DNA of 64,000 bases from UBA7330 sp043554545. GTDB taxonomy: Bacteria; Bacteroidota; Bacteroidia; Cytophagales; Cyclobacteriaceae. The first letter of the stretch is position 1, and the number at the start of each line of letters is the position of its first letter. The notes beneath the pieces were generated by a model. The model searched no databases, had not been told where the DNA came from, and saw nothing but the letters and a program-made list of their open reading frames with translations. The stretch lies in NCBI GenBank assembly GCA_043554545.1, contig CP121337.1:2046001-2110000 (forward strand), in the 5' to 3' direction. Below, piece after piece: positions 36,207 through 43,666 of the stretch. Position numbers and translations under genes: made by a program.

Positions 36207-39200
36207 TTAGTTAAATTTCTCGCCTCTTTTGATCCATTTTTCTATGTCCTTTTCAGACTTGTCCGCAGGCAAGCCCGGATGTATGACCTGCGCGGTACAT
36301 TTCTCTGCAGCAAGCACGAGGTCCTTGTAGGGACCACCCTTTGGATCTTTTATAAAGGCTTTTTTATCCGCATCATAAGCGAATATTTTAGCATTTAAGT
36401 TTACACATTCATCACAGGATGTACAATCTTCTGACTCTAACCAGGGTGCCATTCCTCTATCACTGGAAGTTGCTTCTTCCGCCACATCTCCATTGCTTTC
36501 TGCAGGTTTAACGGCTAGATCTACAGGAGGTAAAGTAGCATCTCCACCAGCTAGCATCATCAGTTTCTGTGCCATCTTGTTGATCACTTCACCCCTGATT
36601 TTTGCCTCGAGTTCAGCATCTGAAGACGTAGTATCCTCTTCCCCTTTGGACAAATCTTTCAACATGATCCAAAAGTCTCTTCTCTCTTCACATGATTCTA
36701 CAATAGGTTTTGCCACCAGTACCCTTGATAATTCCTGCTTTTTATCAACAGCCCAAATAAATGGAAACTTGCCTTCTCTTTCTTCTTTATCCATTTGAAG
36801 GAAATCTGTTAAAACGACCATATTCTCATTCCAGGTATTTCGAGGAGCCTTTCTGAAGTGTTTCCTGAAGCGCGCTTCAGTGACAGCAAAATCAGCAAAA
36901 GTCATGGAAAGATCCATTGATTTCTCGTAACCATTTTCAATGTATTTCAATTGATATGAAGGCCATAATTTGTCCATGTCAGGGTTTCCTGATATATCTA
37001 AAGCCTCCCGGGTTTTGATACTATGGTCAGGGTTATATTTGAAAATTGGATATGCCCTGGACTCAACTGCAAGTTTGGCCTGATTCACTCCAAGGTCATC
37101 AGCAACACCATGCTCTGGTTGGCAGGTTGTATACAAATTGAACAACGCAGGTCTGCGTGTCATCAGTCCATCAATAAATCCCTCAATCATGTGGCTTGTA
37201 TTAGCCAGTGTGGCCTGTAGCACATAGGTATTTCGGTGAGCCATAGCAATGAGTCCTATCTCCTTCCTAGGCTCAGACTTACCTTTCCATACTTTCCCAT
37301 ATTGTGCCATGTCAGAAACCTGTCCAATAAATCCTGAGGTACATGCCTGTCCACCCGTATTGGAATAAACCTGGGTATCCACAACAATCACTTTTATTGG
37401 TTTTCCTGAAGCCATCATTCTTGATAGGTTCTGGAATCCAATGTCGTACATTGCTCCATCACCTCCCAGAGCTACTACAGGAGGACATAACAACCATTCT
37501 TCATCTGTGAACTGATTCCAGTTAAAGTAGGTGAAAAAGTCTTTATGTTCCTCCGCTTTATATTTTCCTGCCAATAACAACTCTGCTTTACGAACAGCTT
37601 TAAAACCATCAGCCATCTTGGCCATATGTCCTTCAAAAATCCCCATAGCCATGGATGTAGAATCCTGAAACAAATGATTAGCCCATGGAAATGGATAAGG
37701 GTTATAGGGATAAGTACTACCCCAAACAGAAGTGCAACCGGTAGCATTCGTCATACCCATTGAAGACCTTCCCTTGCCTGTAGTGCCTTCTGTATATTTC
37801 CACCTTAATTGTTTTAACTGAGCAATCAGCTGAGTCGTTTCCATTAACCACTCCTGATCAATCGGTTCACTGCCTTTTTCGGCCTCTAGCTTTCTGGCAA
37901 TCTCTGACATTGTCAGATCAGAATCATGAGCATCCGCTAAAATTTTTGTGATCGCATTTGTATCGCTGATATTTACACTGCCAATCAGTTTGGACTGTAT
38001 GTGTTGTTCCAGCTTTTGTATCAGTTCCTCTAATTGATTGACATGTTTTTTGATCCTTGGCTGCATCAGAGACTCAATAGTTGCCACAAACAAATGGATA
38101 ACTGATTTTTCTGAACAACCAAGACATGCCCCATCTCCACTTGCAAAATTCAAATACGCATCTTTATTCAACAGAATGCTTTCAAGCGGCCCTATCTTTT
38201 CTTCCAAATCATCTATGCGGTTGAATTTTTCTGGTGTCGATGGAAGATCTGTCCAGAAATCCCAATCTTTTCTCAGTTTAGCTACTGTTCCTTCTGTTTG
38301 AACAATGGGTCTTAGGGCATCGTCATCACATACCTGAATACATTCATTACAACCCTTACATGTATTTGGGTTAATCGTTATACTAAACAAACCACCACTA
38401 TTTGGCGATTTCTTTTCATGCACATCATAATAAGGACGTGTTAAAGCAAATTGGAAATCTCCCAGTTCTTCCCGGAACCAATCGAATTCCTTTTTCATTT
38501 CCTCTTTGTTATCACTCTCCTCGATCATCACGTCAATAGTCTCCTGAATGAGTGTATTGACTGTAGCCCCATTATCAGTATTTTTAAAGAGGTTTCTGAC
38601 TTTACCCTCCATGGCTCGTGTGGCCTTTGGTAGCAAGGCTACATTTTCATGATTATTCTTCACTCGTTTAACGACTGTATCTAATACATCGCCCAGTTCA
38701 CTTACCAGACCTGGGATAGCAGTATCAGGACAGACCGTATAACACTTACCGCATGCAGTACAATTATTCGCAATCCACTCCGGATGTTCGAAACGTATAC
38801 CCGTCATGTCACGGAAAACTGAGGACACAGCAGGCATAAGACTCAGGCCAATAAATGGATCTGTAATGTTATCATTACCCATACCCTGAGCATAGAAGCT
38901 ACCTGTTTGTTCCCAGAAACGATGGATGTCACTTAATTTAGACTTGCTCTGAGGTAGACTTTTTAACAATTTAGGTAGTGATACGCCATTTGTGCCGTTC
39001 TTAACAATCAAATCGGCACTCTTAAGTACTTTTTCAGTTATCTCATGCACTTCGGTGAACCCTCTTTTAACTACACGCATGTTGTCATCAACCACTCGTT
39101 GTCCTTTCCCTCCAAACTTATGCTGAAGTTGATCCTCAATGGCTTTCAGTAACTCTTTCTCATTCAACCCAGCAGTCTTCATCAATGGTGAGGCTGCAAA

Positions 39201-41120
39201 AAAAGCACCTTGAAAGGCAATACCCTGCATCCTTAATTGCAGTTCCGGGTCCGTAGCTTCTTCTCTGGCAATCTTAAATCCATCGATATAAAAGACACGT
39301 ATATCATTGTCAATTATGACTTTTTGATAATTTTTTGGGATCTCCTCCCACATATCCTCTGGCTTTTCCTTATCACTTTGAATGATAAAACATCCACCTT
39401 TTTTAAGTCCTGCTAAAGCATTTGTGTGCTTAAATACATTTGGGTCCGGAGATAAAACCACATCCACAAAAAAGTATTCACAATTGATACGGATAGGCTC
39501 TGGAGCAGCTGACAAATAATAGGTTGTCGGTTGACCTTTCTTCTCTGAACCATATTTAGGATTTGCTTTGATATCATAACCCAACAGGTCGTAAAGTGTC
39601 ATCGCCAAATTTTTTCCTGTGGTGATTGCACCCCATCCACCTACAGAATGAAACCTTACAGTGGTAGCTCCCTTAGGCATTAAATTTGGATTCTCTGACC
39701 CCCTTACCGCTAATTCTTTAACTTTTGGATAAGCATCAGTTATTGTTTCCTGATAAGCTCTTTGTTTTGGAGTAAATGGATTATCCCTAATGAAATCTAT
39801 AGACAAATAAAACAGCTTCTTATGTTTACCATCAGGTAACATATTCTCAATAGCTCCAATAATGCCTTCGGCCTGTAAGTCTCTACTTCCCATACCGAAG
39901 GATCCGGAATATATAGAAGGAACATCCTTCTGCTGATATTTTTCCAGTGTAGGGTAAGGAAGATCCCCTTTGATCATTCCGTTTTCCACACATTTTGAGA
40001 TGACGGATCGGATTTCTCGTGCCAGCGGAAGGTCTTCTGCCAAAGGTTGATCCAACCTTTCCAGTATCACTACTCCCTTTTTACCTTTCAATATTTTAGC
40101 TAGATAATCGGCTGGGAATGGTCTAAACATCACCATATCTACCACGCCAACCTTCAGTTTTCTTGTTTCCCTTAGATAGTCTACGACTACTTCTGCACTT
40201 GGAACTACACTACCCTGGCCTAGAATCAGGTAATCAGCATCTTCAGCCTTATAAGTCATAACACGATCATACTTACGACCTGTCAGCTCAGCATATTCAT
40301 TGAATGCCTGATCAGTGAGCTCTTTTATATGATCAAAAAAGAACGGACGCTGTGCTGCCACACTTTGCATATATGAATCCTGATTCTGGACAAGTCCAGC
40401 CATCAGAGGATTGTCAACATCCCATATTTCAGGAATTCTTCGGCGTTTATCACCAAATATGATTTTTTGTGCCGGAGTAGGTGTATTAATAATATCATCC
40501 GGTCTTCCCAGAAACTCTTTAATCAATTCCCGCTCTGGAATATTAAGACTTTCAATTAAATGCGTTGTCAAAAAACCATCTTGTGCAATAATCCCAGGTG
40601 TAAGTGCTAACTCAGCAATCCTGTGCGCTATTACATTTAAGTCGGCTACATGTTGTGCATTTTTGGCAAACAATTGAAAAAATCCGGTATCATCCACTGA
40701 ATGATAATCGTCGTGACCAGCATGCACATTTAACGTTGACTTGGTCATAGCACGGGCACCTATGTTTAATATATAGGTCAAACGTTTACCCACTGCTGCA
40801 TAGAGCGATTCATGCATATAAGCAATTCCCTGTCCCGATGAAAAATTGGCTGCTCGTTGTCCGGTCATTGACAGACCAGCTGTAACAGCTGCCGCTGCAT
40901 GTTCACCTTCCGGTTCAATAAAAATAAGCGGTTTATCAGAGATATTGAGGTGGCCTTTTGCAGCTTCCTCAGCCCAGTATTCCCCCATCTGTGTTGAAGG
41001 CGTAATCGGATAAGCACCTGCTGCATCGGAAGATTCACGTTCACACATAATTGCTGCAGTATTGCCATCCATTGCCGAACGGATACCAGGATATTTAGGT
41101 GTATTTTTCACTTTGGACAT
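36207..41120 (-). CDS. Giant pyruvate:ferredoxin-type 2-oxoacid oxidoreductase
   Basis: A single chain of 1637 residues, against about 1200 for usual pyruvate:ferredoxin oxidoreductases. The order is: alpha-like domain (1-260; AGAYPITPSTQMGEYW, FSSGQGIAYMHESLY), domain II (300-420), gamma domain (485-690; FHSVGGWGAITTGKNLAMT), a first 4Fe-4S motif (near 783; CTACGKCYTVCPDTA), a spacer, a second (near 920; CKGCNECIQVCDDDA), the proximal cluster motif GACLGCSEK (near 995), the TPP motif GDGAMYDIG (1220) with SNTGGQ (1253), and an extra C-terminal one-cluster ferredoxin (Cys1566, 1569, 1572, 1608). All active-site motifs are present. Pyruvate is the likely but unproven substrate. The spacer and the C-terminal ferredoxin distinguish it from classical NifJ. 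Confidence 0.9.
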   Translation of the reverse strand: MSKVKNTPKYPGIRSAMDGNTAAIMCERESSDAAGAYPITPSTQMGEYWAEEAAKGHLNISDKPLIFIEPEGEHAAAAVTAGLSMTGQRAANFSSGQGIAYMHESLYAAVGKRLTYILNIGARAMTKSTLNVHAGHDDYHSVDDTGFFQLFAKNAQHVADLNVIAHRIAELALTPGIIAQDGFLTTHLIESLNIPERELIKEFLGRPDDIINTPTPAQKIIFGDKRRRIPEIWDVDNPLMAGLVQNQDSYMQSVAAQRPFFFDHIKELTDQAFNEYAELTGRKYDRVMTYKAEDADYLILGQGSVVPSAEVVVDYLRETRKLKVGVVDMVMFRPFPADYLAKILKGKKGVVILERLDQPLAEDLPLAREIRSVISKCVENGMIKGDLPYPTLEKYQQKDVPSIYSGSFGMGSRDLQAEGIIGAIENMLPDGKHKKLFYLSIDFIRDNPFTPKQRAYQETITDAYPKVKELAVRGSENPNLMPKGATTVRFHSVGGWGAITTGKNLAMTLYDLLGYDIKANPKYGSEKKGQPTTYYLSAAPEPIRINCEYFFVDVVLSPDPNVFKHTNALAGLKKGGCFIIQSDKEKPEDMWEEIPKNYQKVIIDNDIRVFYIDGFKIAREEATDPELQLRMQGIAFQGAFFAASPLMKTAGLNEKELLKAIEDQLQHKFGGKGQRVVDDNMRVVKRGFTEVHEITEKVLKSADLIVKNGTNGVSLPKLLKSLPQSKSKLSDIHRFWEQTGSFYAQGMGNDNITDPFIGLSLMPAVSSVFRDMTGIRFEHPEWIANNCTACGKCYTVCPDTAIPGLVSELGDVLDTVVKRVKNNHENVALLPKATRAMEGKVRNLFKNTDNGATVNTLIQETIDVMIEESDNKEEMKKEFDWFREELGDFQFALTRPYYDVHEKKSPNSGGLFSITINPNTCKGCNECIQVCDDDALRPIVQTEGTVAKLRKDWDFWTDLPSTPEKFNRIDDLEEKIGPLESILLNKDAYLNFASGDGACLGCSEKSVIHLFVATIESLMQPRIKKHVNQLEELIQKLEQHIQSKLIGSVNISDTNAITKILADAHDSDLTMSEIARKLEAEKGSEPIDQEWLMETTQLIAQLKQLRWKYTEGTTGKGRSSMGMTNATGCTSVWGSTYPYNPYPFPWANHLFQDSTSMAMGIFEGHMAKMADGFKAVRKAELLLAGKYKAEEHKDFFTYFNWNQFTDEEWLLCPPVVALGGDGAMYDIGFQNLSRMMASGKPIKVIVVDTQVYSNTGGQACTSGFIGQVSDMAQYGKVWKGKSEPRKEIGLIAMAHRNTYVLQATLANTSHMIEGFIDGLMTRRPALFNLYTTCQPEHGVADDLGVNQAKLAVESRAYPIFKYNPDHSIKTREALDISGNPDMDKLWPSYQLKYIENGYEKSMDLSMTFADFAVTEARFRKHFRKAPRNTWNENMVVLTDFLQMDKEEREGKFPFIWAVDKKQELSRVLVAKPIVESCEERRDFWIMLKDLSKGEEDTTSSDAELEAKIRGEVINKMAQKLMMLAGGDATLPPVDLAVKPAESNGDVAEEATSSDRGMAPWLESEDCTSCDECVNLNAKIFAYDADKKAFIKDPKGGPYKDLVLAAEKCTAQVIHPGLPADKSEKDIEKWIKRGEKFN

Positions 41121-41143
41121 GTGTGTGTTGATTTAGTTATTAA

Positions 41144-41506
41144 TTAAGCCTGAGTTACCATTTTGCGTGTTTTTTCAGCCAAGGCTAAAAACTTTTCCGC
41201 TGCTGCTACACTCATCCAGACATCCTCATCTTTTTCAGTTGGATTATACATAGAGGTTAGGTCAAGGTCATTGAATTTTGAATTTACCTTTCTGCAATTA
41301 TCTAAAAGCACTTCAACCGTAGGTGCGTCTGGCAATAGTTCATCATGCTCAAGTAAATAGCTGCTCAAACAATTCATCGTTGAACGAAAAGCACTTTGGT
41401 AAACACTAAAAGGAACTACGTCCTCCTCTGGTTTACACAACTCTTCTTTTGCTTTTTGGAGATAATCATCTGCTTCCTTCAATCTCGTTTTTACTAATTG
41501 TTCCAT
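41144..41506 (-). CDS. Small HEPN-like helical protein leading the oxidoreductase operon
   Basis: A 120-residue helical protein. The pattern (long helix, YQSAFRSTMNCLSSYLLEH, then TVEVLLDNCRKVNSKF) resembles HEPN domains, which are small helical bundles, but the RxxxxH nuclease motif is absent. The protein is cytoplasmic and acidic. It starts the cluster and ends 23 bases before the giant oxidoreductase, so it is co-transcribed. A role in assembly or regulation of that enzyme is possible; the function is unknown. Confidence 0.55.
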   Translation of the reverse strand: MEQLVKTRLKEADDYLQKAKEELCKPEEDVVPFSVYQSAFRSTMNCLSSYLLEHDELLPDAPTVEVLLDNCRKVNSKFNDLDLTSMYNPTEKDEDVWMSVAAAEKFLALAEKTRKMVTQA

Positions 41507-41666
41507 GATGACAGTTATTTTTATTGAATAATAAGAACATGGCTAAGCTAGATTTAGCGACAAGAAAAGGACATGAGAATTATCAAGTGAGATTATGATT
41601 TATGTAGGAATAGGCATCTAATCGGGTTTTATTTCATAAAAAGTATTTAGAAAACCAACTAATTAA

Positions 41667-41682
41667 TCAATTCAGGAATTGA
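41667..41682. promoter_or_regulatory. Perfect inverted repeat, possible operator
   Basis: The 16 bases read TCAATTCAGGAATTGA: two 7-base arms in perfect inverted repeat around 2 bases. It lies in the divergent intergenic region, about 160 bases upstream of the HEPN-like start on the minus strand. Its size and symmetry fit a dimeric regulator site, but in AT-rich DNA such a palindrome may also arise by chance. Confidence 0.25.
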
Positions 41683-41981
41683 GCTTAATGAATAATCTTA
41701 CTAAACGATCACCATTTTGATTACCCATCTTGGAATTCAAAACAGTAAAAAATAAGTAATCAATCATCACAGTTATTAGCCCTATGTAATAATGACTACA
41801 TTAAAGTTATCAGATTCAAAATAATGACCTGTAAGTATAAATGCTATTAGCTAATCCTACTGCTTTTTTGTTTTTCAACAGAATGAGTGCAAATAGGATT
41901 TATCTAAAAGTTTTTAGGAAATCCAATTTGATTTATACATAGGTTTTCGTTCATAGCTTATCTGATAATGAATATTTTATT

Positions 41982-41989
41982 TACATTTA
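41982..41989 (+). promoter_or_regulatory. Candidate Bacteroidota -7 promoter element for the YqaE gene
   Basis: TACATTTA matches 7 of 8 positions of the Bacteroidota -7 element TAnnTTTG and lies 29 bases before the ATG. The upstream -33 element is poor (TCTG about 17 bases before). This is a weak call. Confidence 0.2.
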
Positions 41990-42017
41990 TTGCTTAACTC
42001 ACTAACTAATAAGACCT

Positions 42018-42179
42018 ATGTTACTAAAAATTATCCTCGCACTATTGCTTCCACCCGTTGCCGTTTATCTTGAAGCAGGAATGAAAAAGAACAAGTTTAT
42101 CATCAACATCATCCTTACGCTTCTGTTTTTCCTACCAGGTGTTATACATGCTTTATTGGTAGTATTTAAAAAGGCATAG
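42018..42179 (+). CDS. YqaE/Pmp3-family membrane mini-protein
   Basis: A 53-residue protein read directly from the plus strand. Two hydrophobic helices (LLKIILALLLPPVAVYLEAG and NIILTLLFFLPGVIHALLVV) are joined by a basic loop (MKKNKF). The PPVAVYLEAG and PGVIHALLV motifs are diagnostic for the Pmp3/YqaE family (UPF0057), where yeast and plant members guard membrane potential under salt stress. The family's usual length is 50-60. The SDR gene begins 7 bases after its stop, so both are likely co-transcribed. Confidence 0.9.
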   Translation: MLLKIILALLLPPVAVYLEAGMKKNKFIINIILTLLFFLPGVIHALLVVFKKA

Positions 42180-42186
42180 CTGTTAG

Positions 42187-42933
42187 ATGCCCGACCAATG
42201 GAAAGGTAAAACAGCCATCATAACCGGAGGTGCCGGAGGCTTAGGGCTTTCCTTAGCCAGGCGCTTGCTCTCTTACGGAGTCAAGGTTGCCCTTTTTGAC
42301 AATCAAAAAGAAAAATTAACAGAAATAGCAACTGAAGGTATCGATGATTGCTATACATTCAATGTCGATATTACAGACCTAGATGCTGTGACATCAGCTG
42401 TAATAGATTTTGGTAATAGTGTCGATCACCTGGATATTCTTGTGAATGCCGCCGGTATTGTGGGTAAAACGAACATTAAAAGTCATGAAGTAGCAATTGC
42501 TGATTTTGAAAACGTCATGAACGTTAATGTAAAAGGATGCCTTACCACTTTTAAGGCCGTAGCCCCTTACATGTTAAAGCAGAACTATGGGAGGGTACTA
42601 CATATTGCTTCTATTTCTGGTAAGGATGGTAATGCGGGAATGTTGTCTTATTCTACATCAAAAGCAGCCGTCATTGGTATGACTAAAGTACAAGGTAAAG
42701 AATACGCTGAAACCGGAATTACTGTAAATGCGTTGGCACCAGCTGTGGTTAGAACAGAGTTGCTAAATGACATGCCCGATTCACAGGTGAAATACATGAC
42801 CGATAAGATACCAATGAAAAGATGTGGCTCACTTGAGGAGTTTGCAACGATGGCATCGTTTATTATATCAGAGGAAAATAGTTTTAGTACTGGCTTTACC
42901 TACGACCTTTCAGGCGGTAGAGCGGTTTACTAG
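42187..42933 (+). CDS. Short-chain dehydrogenase/reductase
   Basis: A 248-residue classical SDR enzyme. The nucleotide site is TGGAGGLGLSLAR (glycine-rich motif), the structural motif is VNAAGIVG (a variant of NNAG), and the catalytic triad is Ser in ASISGKDG with YSTSK (Tyr and Lys). The acidic residue after strand 2 (LFDNQKEK) favours NAD(H) over NADP(H). The substrate cannot be told; 3-oxoacyl-ACP reductase-like or sugar alcohol dehydrogenases share this pattern. Confidence 0.88.
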   Translation: MPDQWKGKTAIITGGAGGLGLSLARRLLSYGVKVALFDNQKEKLTEIATEGIDDCYTFNVDITDLDAVTSAVIDFGNSVDHLDILVNAAGIVGKTNIKSHEVAIADFENVMNVNVKGCLTTFKAVAPYMLKQNYGRVLHIASISGKDGNAGMLSYSTSKAAVIGMTKVQGKEYAETGITVNALAPAVVRTELLNDMPDSQVKYMTDKIPMKRCGSLEEFATMASFIISEENSFSTGFTYDLSGGRAVY

Positions 42934-42964
42934 TTTGCTTTCCTCTGACATTTGAGTAACATTA

Positions 42965-43627
42965 TTAATCTAACCCGATTAGTTGAAGGCTACCATCAAC
43001 ATCCTGATGTATAATCGGTGTTCCTACATATTTAACGGTAGAACTTCCTTCAACATCAATATCGAGTTTTTCTTGAGCATCAACTGTAATAAAAGCAGAT
43101 CCTCTGACCTCGATATTTGTATTGCTGCTAGATAGGGATTCATTGTCAACATTTGCCGTTCCGTCTACGGAAATCGTTTGATTAACTACACTTCCGCTCA
43201 AAGTAATGTCACCCACGCCTTCCACATCAATCCTAAGATCCTTTAGTTCCAGCGTTCCTTGATTGATTACCGTTGAAATACCCTCTACATAAATACCTTT
43301 TAGGTCCTTCATCGTTACATTTACCCATACATCTTTGATGTTATCCAGGCACCTTACATTTTTCTCAAACCCAACAAATAGTATGTTATTTTGAACAGTA
43401 TACTCCAACACTCCAATAACCTCAGGTTCGCATTCTATCGTTAATAAATCAGCATCTCCCTGTGTTATTCGTAAATTGATGGGACCTGATAAGGAAACAT
43501 TTTCAAAAGCGCTTACACTCAATTCGTAATCTGCCAATTGTCCGGATCCATTCAGGCAATTACCGGCATCATTACATCCTATGGTCAAAATTATTGGGCA
43601 TAGTAGGATCATTATCAAATTTTTCAT
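42965..43627 (-). CDS. Head-GIN domain (DUF2807) lipoprotein
   Basis: A 220-residue envelope lipoprotein: signal peptide with lipobox LTIGC, then the DUF2807 (putative autotransporter adhesin head GIN) domain, a beta helix of short repeats such as LKGIYVEGISTVINQG, LRIDVEGVGDITLSG and LDIDVEGSSTVKYVG. Such domains are common in Bacteroidota but have no known ligand. It follows the STN-domain receptor gene by 39 bases on the same strand, so it may belong to that sigma-controlled unit. Confidence 0.85.
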   Translation of the reverse strand: MKNLIMILLCPIILTIGCNDAGNCLNGSGQLADYELSVSAFENVSLSGPINLRITQGDADLLTIECEPEVIGVLEYTVQNNILFVGFEKNVRCLDNIKDVWVNVTMKDLKGIYVEGISTVINQGTLELKDLRIDVEGVGDITLSGSVVNQTISVDGTANVDNESLSSSNTNIEVRGSAFITVDAQEKLDIDVEGSSTVKYVGTPIIHQDVDGSLQLIGLD

Positions 43628-43666
43628 GACTTTAATTTTAATGGTTAAAAAAAGTAAAAAGGGTAT

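Larger units (their letters stand above)
41507..42017. other. 511-base intergenic region between two divergent operons
   Basis: This very AT-rich gap separates the start of the minus-strand electron-transfer operon from the plus-strand YqaE gene, so it must carry promoters in both directions. I find no open reading frame longer than about 20 codons and no RNA gene. Two candidate sites inside it are listed separately. The remainder is unassigned. Confidence 0.6.
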
